From JABLTI01 sp035528035 (GTDB lineage: Archaea; Asgardarchaeota; Heimdallarchaeia; JABLTI01), in the NCBI GenBank assembly GCA_035528035.1, contig DATKZI010000043.1:62001-126000 (forward strand): 64,000 nucleotides of DNA. The letters run 5' to 3'. Shown one piece after another: positions 43,018 to 51,938 of the stretch. A program made the position numbers and the translations under genes. The stretch's first letter is position 1. Each line of letters starts with the position of its first letter. The notes below the pieces were generated by a model. That model had not been told where the DNA came from. It made no database searches and worked only from the letters and a program-made list of their open reading frames with translations.

Positions 43018-44142
43018 TCATTTTTTATCTTCTTCCACAAGTTGTTTTGCTAAATCTATTTTTGATTCCTTTATTTGCTGATGTTTGGTTATGAACCTCA
43101 CTGCACAATTCAGTAAGTCTTTTTTACACTCACCACACAAAATAGTTCCTGAGGTGCAATCTGAAACCCTTTTAGCTAATTCTTTATCATCTTCTGTAAA
43201 ATAGAATTTAAACAAATCAAAAACTCGACAAATAGATATTTGTCCACCTAGTTTTCTTTGTTCTTCCTTTGTATCTCTTCCTCCAGTAAAAACCCTAGCT
43301 ATTTTGTTTTTCAATGAGTTCTCTGTTTCAGATAATGTTAGAATAAAATCATTTCCAGCACTTTTAGACATCTTTTCACCACCATTTAAGGAACCAAGTA
43401 TTTTATGAAAGGTAAAGGAAGGCATAATAAAACCAAACTCCTCTTGATGTTCTTGTTTTCTAGCTATGTCTCGAGTAAGACGTGTATGTGGTGCTTGTTC
43501 TAAACCAACTGGGGTAACGGTCACAATAGGACCCTCATTTTCTATTAGTTGTGGGAGAAGAATATCACCTACTTGAATCAAAGCACTTTGGTATGCTCCA
43601 AATGACTGTTCCCCATAGATAGCTTTCATCATATTATAAGTAACATTACGACTGAATTGAGAAGCTAGTCTGAGAACAGTTTTCTCTTCTGATTGCTTGT
43701 AAATAATAGCGTTTTTAGAATCCAAACCTAATGCTAGAATATCAGCTATGTTATCAATCGCTGTTTGATGAGCTATTGCAAGAGGAACACCATTATGAAG
43801 ATAGGATTCCATATCTGCAATACAGAAATAGACTTTCCCGCCCAGAGATTGGAAATAGAGAACCTCATTACAAGTAATCAAAGAACCAATATGATATTGA
43901 CCAGTAGGTTTGATCCCCGTCATAACTGCAAAGGGATTCTTCTTCCTAGCGGCTTCAAATATCTTCTCAGCGTCTGTATGACCAAACATTAATCCTCTTC
44001 GAAGATATTTATGACCCATACCCTCAGGTAGAGAGTCAACTATCTTACTAATATCTTGAATACCAAATTCAAGCATAGCTCGTTCATAATCAATTATTTT
44101 TCCAGCGAATGTATCAATACTCAAATTCATTTGTTCTGTCAT
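43018..44142 (-). CDS. trpS: Tryptophanyl-tRNA synthetase (archaeal type)
   Basis: A 374-residue class I synthetase that charges tRNA-Trp. The HIGH motif is GIKPTGQYHIGS and the KMSKS motif is GEKMSKSAGNDF. LEQAPHTRLTRDIARK and FTGGRDTKEEQRKLGG are the TrpRS-specific segments that separate it from TyrRS. The C-terminal helical domain has CSGTILCGECKK-like spacing (CTSGTILCGECKKDL). An AGGAGG site 6 bases before the ATG marks the start. The long intergenic region upstream (44143-44477) contains a possible structured element. Confidence 0.93.
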   Translation of the reverse strand: MTEQMNLSIDTFAGKIIDYERAMLEFGIQDISKIVDSLPEGMGHKYLRRGLMFGHTDAEKIFEAARKKNPFAVMTGIKPTGQYHIGSLITCNEVLYFQSLGGKVYFCIADMESYLHNGVPLAIAHQTAIDNIADILALGLDSKNAIIYKQSEEKTVLRLASQFSRNVTYNMMKAIYGEQSFGAYQSALIQVGDILLPQLIENEGPIVTVTPVGLEQAPHTRLTRDIARKQEHQEEFGFIMPSFTFHKILGSLNGGEKMSKSAGNDFILTLSETENSLKNKIARVFTGGRDTKEEQRKLGGQISICRVFDLFKFYFTEDDKELAKRVSDCTSGTILCGECKKDLLNCAVRFITKHQQIKESKIDLAKQLVEEDKK

Positions 44143-44477
44143 TAAAAACCTCCTAAAATGAAAAAAATTGCTAATTATTCAACTTATTCTCATCTAGAAG
44201 GATTTAGAACCATTCGCGCCAAGCGAGTGCTAAATGAGTGGGCTGGTTAAACATTATTAACAACCTAATTTTTTTTCGGACTGATGATTAATAAAAGTTA
44301 CTTAAAAGAATCTTTTTTAGAAGAAAAAATCATTCTGAGTTTTTTTAGAGGTATATATATTTGTTAAGTAACACACAAAGGAATTTATAGGGTAATATTC
44401 TATTTTTTTATCATTGAACTTTAAAATAAAATTGATTCATTGGTAGATGTTATTTAATTATTAGAGAGAGATCAAAA
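44143..44477. other. Intergenic region with a GC-richer foldable element
   Basis: A 335-base gap between divergent trpS and the AN1-like gene. No coding frame is supported. Bases 44208-44248 are richer in G+C than the flanks and can fold: AACCA pairs with TGGTT, enclosing a TCGC-GCCAA-GCGA hairpin. At 44282-44338 a TGATGAT and a CTGA are spaced like the C and D boxes of an archaeal sRNA. The rest is AT-rich and holds the two divergent promoters. Confidence 0.35.
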
Positions 44478-45428
44478 ATGGCAACATATGCGTTATGTTA
44501 TATTTGTGGAAGAGGTACTAAACTTAGCAATGCAAGAACATGTAATTACTGTGGGAAATATATCTGTAGACGCCATCGTATTAATGGTCTTTGTCCAGAA
44601 CATGTTAACTCGATAAGTAAAGAACATGCAGATGCCTTACGTATTCAAGATAATATTATACATTGGCTAAATAGAATTACTATACCAATATTATTTTTCT
44701 CTTTTTTGTTTTCATTTATAATTATTAACAAAGACAATAGATGGTTTGGTTATATAGCACTAGGTATTTTTCTTGTATTATTAATGATTAATATTTTTGT
44801 AAATAGAAGTGCAAAAAAGAAAATTAAAATTATACAGGGGGAGATACTTCTTTCGAAAGTTCAAAACATAGGTGTAGCTTTTTGTGATAATTGTAATACT
44901 GTTTTACCGGGAGGAACAGCATTTTGTCCTAAATGTGGCAATAATATTTCTATGAGTACGGGAAGCCCCGTTCAAAAAGCTCCTCTATCTTTTACAATTG
45001 CTTCACAACAATCCCCTACTGCTGCACCTCAGCAATATAAGACACCATCTTTACCACTACCACCTCCTCCCTCAACATACCAACAACAACAATATACACC
45101 ATCAGCTCCAACACCTCAGCCACCCCCACCGACTGATAAACAACATATTGAAAAATTACCTCCACCTGAATATCAACAACAATATCAAATCCCCCCACCT
45201 CCACCAGAAAATAAATCTCAACAACAAAGTGGTAATCAAGATTTTGATAGTTTATTAGAGGAAATTGTTAGTGATAATCCTGAAACAAAAGTAGAAATAG
45301 CTAGCACTTATGATAAAACACCAAATTCAGAATATCATGTTTGTAGTTATTGTAACAGAAAATTCACTTTAACAAGTTTTACTAACAAATGCCCTTATTG
45401 TCAAACTCCCATATATCGAACGAGGTAA
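44478..45428 (+). CDS. AN1-like zinc-finger membrane protein with polyproline region
   Basis: A 316-residue protein in five parts: an N-terminal AN1/B-box-like finger (CYICGRGTKLSNARTCNYC, CRRHRINGLCPEH), two membrane helices (about residues 65-110), a zinc ribbon (CDNCNTVLPGGTAFCPKC), a low-complexity Pro/Gln region of about 80 residues with several PPPP runs, and a C-terminal finger (CSYCNRKF, CPYCQTPIY). Fingers and the proline-rich arm should face the cytoplasm. PPPP runs are typical ligands for profilin, EVH1, SH3 or WW domains, and Asgard archaea encode profilins; binding here is inference only. It is monocistronic. Confidence 0.7.
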   Translation: MATYALCYICGRGTKLSNARTCNYCGKYICRRHRINGLCPEHVNSISKEHADALRIQDNIIHWLNRITIPILFFSFLFSFIIINKDNRWFGYIALGIFLVLLMINIFVNRSAKKKIKIIQGEILLSKVQNIGVAFCDNCNTVLPGGTAFCPKCGNNISMSTGSPVQKAPLSFTIASQQSPTAAPQQYKTPSLPLPPPPSTYQQQQYTPSAPTPQPPPPTDKQHIEKLPPPEYQQQYQIPPPPPENKSQQQSGNQDFDSLLEEIVSDNPETKVEIASTYDKTPNSEYHVCSYCNRKFTLTSFTNKCPYCQTPIYRTR

Positions 45429-45486
45429 ACATCAACAAGATACCGTGAATTTATTTCATTAGTAATCTTAATTACCATCGGTTAAT

Positions 45487-45572
45487 TGGTGCGGGGAGCG
45501 AGAATTGAACTCACGTACTCCTACGAGACCGCCGTCTGAAGGCAGCGCCTTTGGCCTCTTGGCTATCCCCGC
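45487..45572 (-). tRNA. tRNA-Leu (anticodon CAG)
   Basis: A type II tRNA on the minus strand: acceptor GCGGGGA/TCCCCGC, anticodon stem CTGCC/GGCGG with loop TTCAGAC, a long variable arm (GTCTCGTAGGAGTAC) and T arm GTGAGTTCAATTCTCGC. The anticodon CAG reads CTG (Leu). The CCA end is encoded. Confidence 0.94.
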
Positions 45573-45606
45573 ATTGTTTTAGGAAGGCTATATAGTCATC
45601 TCTGTA

Positions 45607-45622
45607 AATTTATTTTAAAGAT
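45607..45622 (-). promoter_or_regulatory. BRE/TATA-like promoter of tRNA-Leu
   Basis: On the minus strand, GAAATCTTTAAAATAAAT lies about 35-50 bases upstream of the tRNA 5' end and has the purine-rich BRE plus TTTAAAATA form. Confidence 0.45.
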
Positions 45623-45759
45623 TTCCTTCAAATGATAATTGGTAGGATATCTAATCTTGATTTTTATTTATCCAAAAATATTGTTTGGAATTATTTGAAA
45701 GGTTTGAAAAAAGATTACTATTATTTTTAGAAAAAAGAGTGAAAAGAATGAAAAGTTGC

Positions 45760-46617
45760 TTACACAGTAGCTGTTACTTTTTCATTCTTCATCTGTTTTA
45801 TTAATCGGAAAATGGTTATTCCTATCAGTACTACTATTAGACCAATTCCTATTCCTGCAGCTAAAACAATTCCTAGGTAGTAATCTGTTAAGAACCGTTT
45901 TACCATTATTCCTGTTAGAGACCAGATTATCACTAAGCTATAAGCAATATCTTTTCTAAGTAGAAGCATTAGTAGAGTTATTATCGTTGCGACAGCTATA
46001 ATAATAATCGTCCAATTGATTTCCCATTGTAGCGATGGAGCTATTACTGAATTCCATCCCAAATCAACTATAGTTGATGTTATGTTAGCAGCTAAAGCAA
46101 TACTTATCCAGCCAAAATAGATGCTAATTGGTATGTGAATAAACCACTTTTCAGCGCGAGTTGCTTCTTTATTTTTACCAATCTTTAATCGGAGGTACAT
46201 TGTTAATAATGAACCAAAAAGCACAACCATTGCAATTAATGAGACATAAACTGGAAATGGACCATCTACTGTTGGTGGATTGCTTTGGAAATGCCAGAAG
46301 AAAATCCAAGCAATATTTGCTATTGAGGCGATAATAAATTCAATGCCAAATTTATCTAAAAACTCGGGTGGCTCTGCACCTTTTTTGAACCAAGATTTTA
46401 TACTATAAATCGTTAAAGCTATTAATCCTAGGTAAATGACATTCCATACTAGAAATGTTATCCCCCAAGGAACAAATAAATTAGGTATTGCATCAGATAA
46501 TGTTCCAGGATCTATTCCATTAATAAAGTTAAAAGCTGACAAGAGATTTACTACTAGTGTACCAATGACACCAAGTAAAATGCCTACTTGTAGAAAAATT
46601 CTTCCCGTTTTATTCAT
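45760..46617 (-). CDS. TspO/MBR-like multi-helix membrane protein
   Basis: A 285-residue protein with about eight membrane helices. The segments FVPWGITFLVWNVIYLGLIAL and HIPISIYFGWISIALAANI, rich in Trp and Pro, resemble the extended tryptophan-rich sensory protein group related to TspO. No dedicated ligand motif can be confirmed by eye. The start ATG is preceded by GGTGATTTCAT. It lies alone between tRNA-Leu and a secreted-protein gene. Confidence 0.55.
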   Translation of the reverse strand: MNKTGRIFLQVGILLGVIGTLVVNLLSAFNFINGIDPGTLSDAIPNLFVPWGITFLVWNVIYLGLIALTIYSIKSWFKKGAEPPEFLDKFGIEFIIASIANIAWIFFWHFQSNPPTVDGPFPVYVSLIAMVVLFGSLLTMYLRLKIGKNKEATRAEKWFIHIPISIYFGWISIALAANITSTIVDLGWNSVIAPSLQWEINWTIIIIAVATIITLLMLLLRKDIAYSLVIIWSLTGIMVKRFLTDYYLGIVLAAGIGIGLIVVLIGITIFRLIKQMKNEKVTATV

Positions 46618-46817
46618 ATGAAATCACCAATGAACATATAATACGATTCTTATTTATCCTCTTTTCCTCTTATTGTTAAGATTCTAATTGTAAAAAAATT
46701 AGATTATAAGATATTTTACTTGAATTTTTATTTGAGTAGCAGTTTGGAAATTTTTCTTATTTGGGATTTCAATTTTAGCTACTTTTACAAATTTAAATAG
46801 AAAAAAATAAGAAGAAA

Positions 46818-47621
46818 TTATTTTCTTCTTTTTCTAATAATTACAGAACCTGTTGCTGTTATGAAGATGCCTGTGATTAATGCGCCATACGATATTGGTG
46901 ATGCTTTCGTACATTGGATATGTAGGGTTAGGTAATCATAGTCATTATCTGCTTCATGTATCATACAATAATTCTTTCCGAGGTCGCCATCAAAGAACCA
47001 AATGAACATTTGTATCGTGCCATTTACTACTAGGTTAAAGTCATGCCCAAGCCCATCACCAGTATTGAATTGTTTTCGTGTTTCCACAGTAACATGTGTA
47101 CCATTTGCGTGGCATTTTCCTATGCCGTTATCAACTCCTCCTACGTCAGTGTCAGCAGTGTATTTATGCTGCAATGCATCATTGGTAAACATGTCACTTG
47201 AATGATTATTGTGCATGTACATTGCTATTACATCATGATTTTTACCATATGTTCCATTGACGTTGTGCGGTGGGACACAAATGGGTTGTCCTTCCAAATC
47301 TCGGAACACTAAATAGAGAATATCCATTTCCAAGATAGTATTTGGTATTGTTACTGCAAAGTAGATCAGCAAGTCGTTTCCTTGCACGGACATGATTTCA
47401 ATATCCAATTTGTCTGATTGATCGTTAATTTCGAACAATGTAACAGTTAGTGGAACGCCTTTTAACCATTCATTCGCTGATGTGTAAAGGTTTCCATCAA
47501 TTACTGGATCAGGAGATGGACAACTGTAAAGATTACCAACTTCTATCTGAGCCATAGCAGATGTCATTGACATCATCAAAATTAGCATTAAGCTAAATAT
47601 CATTAAGTTAACTTTTTTCAT
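46818..47621 (-). CDS. Secreted, C-terminally anchored protein with CBM9/EB_dh-like domain
   Basis: A 267-residue protein with a clear signal peptide (MIFSLMLILMMSMTSAMAQ). Its ectodomain begins PDPVIDGNLYTSANEW, the typical opening of CBM9/ethylbenzene-dehydrogenase-type heme or carbohydrate-binding sandwiches. It ends with a membrane helix (SYGALITGIFITATGSVII) and RKRRK tail, the same plan as the propeller proteins in this window. Several His, Met and Cys (CHANGTH, HNNHSSDMF, HIQC) could bind metal or heme, but that is only a possibility. GAGGGTGT lies upstream of the start. Confidence 0.65.
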   Translation of the reverse strand: MKKVNLMIFSLMLILMMSMTSAMAQIEVGNLYSCPSPDPVIDGNLYTSANEWLKGVPLTVTLFEINDQSDKLDIEIMSVQGNDLLIYFAVTIPNTILEMDILYLVFRDLEGQPICVPPHNVNGTYGKNHDVIAMYMHNNHSSDMFTNDALQHKYTADTDVGGVDNGIGKCHANGTHVTVETRKQFNTGDGLGHDFNLVVNGTIQMFIWFFDGDLGKNYCMIHEADNDYDYLTLHIQCTKASPISYGALITGIFITATGSVIIRKRRK

Positions 47622-47716
47622 AATATTTTACACCCTCAATAAAATAACAGTTAACTAACTCGATAATCATATTTATGTTTAATGATTGGTATTTGGATGC
47701 AAAATTAGGAAAAAAA

Positions 47717-49063
47717 TTATGGGGTGTTGACCTTCTTGTGCATCAGCTTGACTACTTCCAAGTAGAATTTTGTTATTTTAACAAAGGAATCTAAATTAAG
47801 CCATTCATTATTTGCATGGACGCCTCCGCCTACAGGACCAAAATCAAAGGTAGGGATTCCTTCTCGAGAGAAATATCTTGCATCCGATGCTCCACCCATT
47901 TCGACGATCTTTGATGGAAGCTTCATTTCTTTTGATACTTCAAGTACTGTGGATATCAACATGGTATCTCTTGCAGTATTTACCATTCCTTGCCCTGCCT
48001 TAAATTCTAATACATAGCTTTTCTCGTCGAATAACTCATCACACATTTCTCTAAGTGCTTTTTCTACTTCTTCGTAATCCTGAGTCATTGCACGAATGTC
48101 AAGTCCAAGCTCCCAATGATCTTCTCTTTCAAACAACAAGTTAGGACCTATAGTTATTCCATAAGTTGAAAAACCAGTTTTAAATTGAGTATTCACCAAA
48201 TATTGCAAATTTTCCATGAGAGTAGTTAAACCGACATCATATTCGTATTCTTTTCCGTTTTCATCATTCGATTTCTCTATTATCTTCAATGTGCAATCAT
48301 TAGGAACGACATTTCCCTTAATGAATTTCCCTTGACATGAACTTACTTTCCAATTGTTGTAAGTTACATCTACTGATGCCTTGATTAAGCAGTGAACATC
48401 TGCTCCTCTATGTTGGTAAGCTGTATGTCTTCCCCATTGCTCCGTGATGAATTTCTTCTCTTGTTCTTCACCATGAATCTTAGCATTTTCTTTTGGTATT
48501 CTTAGTGTAGCTCCCATAGCATTTCTTCTTCGAGAAATAATCACTTCCCCCGCACCATCCAAATTCATTACTGTATCAGGCAGTCTATTAAATTTCTTTA
48601 GATAATTCCCTGCACTATATACTCCCCCTATCTCTTCATCCCCTGATAATTCAAAACAAATAGTCATTTCTTTTCCTAAATCCAATGCTTTGATCATAGG
48701 TAAAATGGTCATTATCGATGCAACATTATTTTTATTATCAATAACTCCTCTTCCATAAGCCTTCTTATCCTCTTTTACTACCATTTCAAATGGATTTGTT
48801 TCCCACCCATCACTTACTGGTACAACATCAAAATGAGCCATTAGTAACAAATGGAAATCTCCTTCACCTATTTTCCCATATACAGAATAGTACCCTTCAT
48901 CTTCGAATAATTTTGCTTCAATGCCTTTATCTACTAGGTTTTTAACAATAAATTCCGGACACTCTTTTGGTGCTTTAATATTTTCTGTGGGGATATTAAC
49001 AGTGTTATAACTTACCAATTTAGATAACAATTCGATTAATTCTTTACTATTTATTTCATTCAT
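47717..49063 (-). CDS. M20-family metallopeptidase
   Basis: A zinc aminoacylase/carboxypeptidase of about 448 residues in the ArgE/DapE/CPG2 group. Metal-binding segments: LLMAHFDVVPVSDGWETNPF (His, then the bridging Asp in GRGVIDNKNN), the catalytic Glu pair in ELSGDEEIGG, and a final His in GGGVHANNEW. The lid domain lies between (GADVHCLIKASVDV). Family members cleave acyl-amino acids or dipeptides; this one cannot be narrowed further. ATG 49063 is preferred over GTG 49072. Confidence 0.88.
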   Translation of the reverse strand: MNEINSKELIELLSKLVSYNTVNIPTENIKAPKECPEFIVKNLVDKGIEAKLFEDEGYYSVYGKIGEGDFHLLLMAHFDVVPVSDGWETNPFEMVVKEDKKAYGRGVIDNKNNVASIMTILPMIKALDLGKEMTICFELSGDEEIGGVYSAGNYLKKFNRLPDTVMNLDGAGEVIISRRRNAMGATLRIPKENAKIHGEEQEKKFITEQWGRHTAYQHRGADVHCLIKASVDVTYNNWKVSSCQGKFIKGNVVPNDCTLKIIEKSNDENGKEYEYDVGLTTLMENLQYLVNTQFKTGFSTYGITIGPNLLFEREDHWELGLDIRAMTQDYEEVEKALREMCDELFDEKSYVLEFKAGQGMVNTARDTMLISTVLEVSKEMKLPSKIVEMGGASDARYFSREGIPTFDFGPVGGGVHANNEWLNLDSFVKITKFYLEVVKLMHKKVNTP

Positions 49064-49198
49064 TTTTCTCACTACAACGATTACCTTACAGTTTTTCCTA
49101 ATTATTTATTTCTCTTTCATTAATAGTTTTTATTATCGAGTTTCTTTAAAATCCATAATCGTTTTATGCCTAAAAGTGTACATTATTTTGGTGATAAA

Positions 49199-49852
49199 AT
49201 GACCATAACATTACGTTTACTAGGTCATGCGTCTTTTAAAATGACCATTGGAGATAAGAAAATCTATATCGATCCTTATGGAGGAGGAGATGAGGAGTAT
49301 AAAGAGAAAGCCGACTTAATATTAGCTTCACATAAACATGGTGATCATTCCAGTAAAGAGAAAATCAAATTAATGAAGGAAAAATCTACCATTCTAATAA
49401 CCTCAAGTGATAATAAAAGCAATCTTGAGGGTAATGTAGTAGCACTTGATCCTGGACAGAAATATGAATATCATGGTATCACTATTCATGGTGTTCCTGG
49501 TTATAATGTTCGCAGATTTAGAAGCCCTGGTGAACCCTTTCATCCAAAGAACATTCAAACAGCTTTTGTTATTGAAGCTGAAGGTAAAAGAATCTATTTT
49601 GCTGGAGATACTGATTTCATTGAAGAAATGAAAGATTTGAAGAATATTGACTATGCCCTCTTACCTATTGATGGTCACTATACCATGAGTCCTGAAGAAG
49701 CTCTTGATGCTGTTGGTGCTATTAAACCAAAATATGTTGTTCCTATGCATTGGCGTGATCAAAAACCAGAGAATTTCAAAAAAGCAGTAGAGAAAAAATA
49801 TCCTGGAATTGTTGTGAAAGTTATACTCCCTGGGAAAAGTATTGAAATTTAA
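49199..49852 (+). CDS. Metallo-beta-lactamase-fold hydrolase (UlaG-like)
   Basis: A hydrolase of about 217 residues. It has LGHASFKMTIGDKKIYIDPYGG, ASHKHGDHSSKEKI (HxHxDH zinc site), FAGDTDFIEEM (bridging Asp) and YVVPMHWRDQKPENF (final His), the layout of the UlaG-type branch. The substrate is unknown; many members act on phosphodiesters or lactones. Start ATG 49199 is chosen because GGTGATAAA directly precedes it and a TATA-like CTTTAAAAT at about 49144 would put the transcript start near 49170. The ATG at 49166 would give 11 extra residues. Confidence 0.83.
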   Translation: MTITLRLLGHASFKMTIGDKKIYIDPYGGGDEEYKEKADLILASHKHGDHSSKEKIKLMKEKSTILITSSDNKSNLEGNVVALDPGQKYEYHGITIHGVPGYNVRRFRSPGEPFHPKNIQTAFVIEAEGKRIYFAGDTDFIEEMKDLKNIDYALLPIDGHYTMSPEEALDAVGAIKPKYVVPMHWRDQKPENFKKAVEKKYPGIVVKVILPGKSIEI

Positions 49853-50044
49853 TCGTTATATTTTACTCTTGGTTTACAAGAGTGATAACTTTACTAAATT
49901 ATTTGTTTCTTTTTTTCTTTTTATGAATTCATGTTATTTTATAATTAAATAAATGTAAAATTAATATAGTGAATTTTTAAATTGATAAAAATACTACACC
50001 AAAATATTGAGGAAAAACTTTAACTAGATGAAGGAAATAAATAC

Positions 50045-51640
50045 GTGAGGGATGAATATACGCTTAAAAATTTTCATTCATTAGTTTTACGAAGAGAAGG
50101 TGTTATTTCCTTCTTGTTTATTGTTATGTTTGTAACACCACTAGTTATACATACCTCTAGTGGTCAAATAGCACACACAGAAAGCCCAATAGCAGTTAAT
50201 ACTTATTCCCCTAGTTTGGATTTTAGTACCTATCTTGGAGATACTGATTTTGAGGAAGGAGACGGAATTGCAGTTGGCAGTGATGGTAGTTGCTATGTAA
50301 CTGGTGAAACTCAATCAGTTAATTTCCCCACCAAGAATGCTTACCAAAACATTTATGGTGGTGGGTTAAGTGATGCATTTATTGCAAAATTTTCTACTAA
50401 TGGTGCACTTCTCTGGAGTACCTATCTTGGAGGAAATGCTGAAGATATTGGATATGGAATTGCTGTAGCTAGTGACGACAGCTGTTATATTGTAGGTTAC
50501 ACTGAGTCAAGCAATTTCCCCACCTTGAACGCTTATCAAACCTCCAGTAGTGCAATGGAAGCTTTTGTTGCAAAGTTTTCTGCGGATGGCGTACTCCTTT
50601 GGAGCACATATTTAGGAGGTAGTGACTACGAAAAAGGACAAGCAATTGCTATTAATACCACTGATAGTAGCTGCTATGTATCAGGGTGGACTGAATCAAA
50701 TGATTTCCCTACACTAGATGCATATGATGATACTTACAATGGTATACAAGATGCTTTTATTGCAAGGTTCTCTGCTAGTGGTTCTCTACTTTGGAGCACC
50801 TACTTGGGAGGAACTGGTGGAGATGGTATATTAGGTATTATTGCTACTAGTGATGGTAATTGCTTTGCATCAGGGTGGACTAATTCAATTGATTTCCCTA
50901 CATTAAATGCCTATGACGACACTTACAATGGTGATGACCAGGATGCATTTGTTTTGAAGTTCTCTGCTAGTGGTTCACTCCTCTGGAGCACCTACTTGGG
51001 TGGAAGTACTACCGATTGGGGAACTGGAATTGCAGTTACAAGTGATGGCAATAGTTATGTTACAGGTAAGACTATCTCACCCAATTTTCCAACAAAAAAT
51101 GCTTATCAAAACACTTTTGGTGGTTCCGAGGATGCCTTTGTAGCGAAATTTTCCACTATTGGCTCTCTTCTCTGGAGCACTTACTTGGGAGGAAATGACT
51201 TAGAATATGGATCATCAATTGCTATTAATGCCACTGATAATAGCTGCTTTGTGACAGGATTGACTAAGTCAAAAAATTTCCCGACCAAGAACGCATATGA
51301 TAAAGATCTTAGTGGTGTTCAAAATGCTTTTGTCGTGAAATTTTTTAGCAATGGTACATTGGTTTGGAGTTCTTACCTCGGTGGAAATAGTTGGGATAGC
51401 GGAACTGGAATTGCTATTGATAATATTGATGAGTGCTTCTATGTGATAGGTGGAACTACTTCACTTAATTTTCCAACAAAAAGTGCTTATCAAAGCACCA
51501 ATAGTGGTGGTAATGATGTCTTTATCACGAAATTTTTTGAAACCACATATACATCCGAACACTCTTCTGCTTATGGTTTATTACCATTTATTATAGTCAT
51601 ACCCATATTCTTCTTAAGTCAACGAAAGAGAAGGAAATAA
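50045..51640 (+). CDS. SBBP-repeat beta-propeller cell-surface protein B
   Basis: A 531-residue paralogue of 25319-26905 with the same order: signal segment (FLFIVMFVTPLVIHTSS), seven blades with LLWSTYLGG strands, a short linker, a membrane helix (GLLPFIIVIPIFFLS) and a basic end (QRKRRK). Blade spacing is about 50-55 residues and the shared NAYQ/NFPT turns are well kept. GTG 50045 is the start, with AAGGAA upstream. No enzymatic motif is seen. Confidence 0.8.
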   Translation: MRDEYTLKNFHSLVLRREGVISFLFIVMFVTPLVIHTSSGQIAHTESPIAVNTYSPSLDFSTYLGDTDFEEGDGIAVGSDGSCYVTGETQSVNFPTKNAYQNIYGGGLSDAFIAKFSTNGALLWSTYLGGNAEDIGYGIAVASDDSCYIVGYTESSNFPTLNAYQTSSSAMEAFVAKFSADGVLLWSTYLGGSDYEKGQAIAINTTDSSCYVSGWTESNDFPTLDAYDDTYNGIQDAFIARFSASGSLLWSTYLGGTGGDGILGIIATSDGNCFASGWTNSIDFPTLNAYDDTYNGDDQDAFVLKFSASGSLLWSTYLGGSTTDWGTGIAVTSDGNSYVTGKTISPNFPTKNAYQNTFGGSEDAFVAKFSTIGSLLWSTYLGGNDLEYGSSIAINATDNSCFVTGLTKSKNFPTKNAYDKDLSGVQNAFVVKFFSNGTLVWSSYLGGNSWDSGTGIAIDNIDECFYVIGGTTSLNFPTKSAYQSTNSGGNDVFITKFFETTYTSEHSSAYGLLPFIIVIPIFFLSQRKRRK

Positions 51641-51938
51641 CTTCCTACTCTTTTTCCCTTTTTCTAAAAAATGTGGAAGTAAAAAACTTTCATTTCACAC
51701 TTTTTTACTTTTAAAATGGAATCATATATTCTTTTATCTTATTTTAGCTATTGATAAATGAATTTAGAATAATTGAGAAATGATATAATCTAATAATGAG
51801 CCTGTGAAATAGTGGATTTATGAAATAATTAGGAAAATTGATGAGTTTAGCATAAAAAACCAAGACCAATGTTTTTTATTACCCAAATTATTAAATTCTT
51901 AGAAGAAAATAATATGTTAAATGACGGGAGGGTATGAA

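Noticed and set aside
44998..45258. A His/Asn/Leu-rich frame inside the AN1-like gene
   Set aside because: It is the out-of-frame reading of the Pro/Gln low-complexity region.
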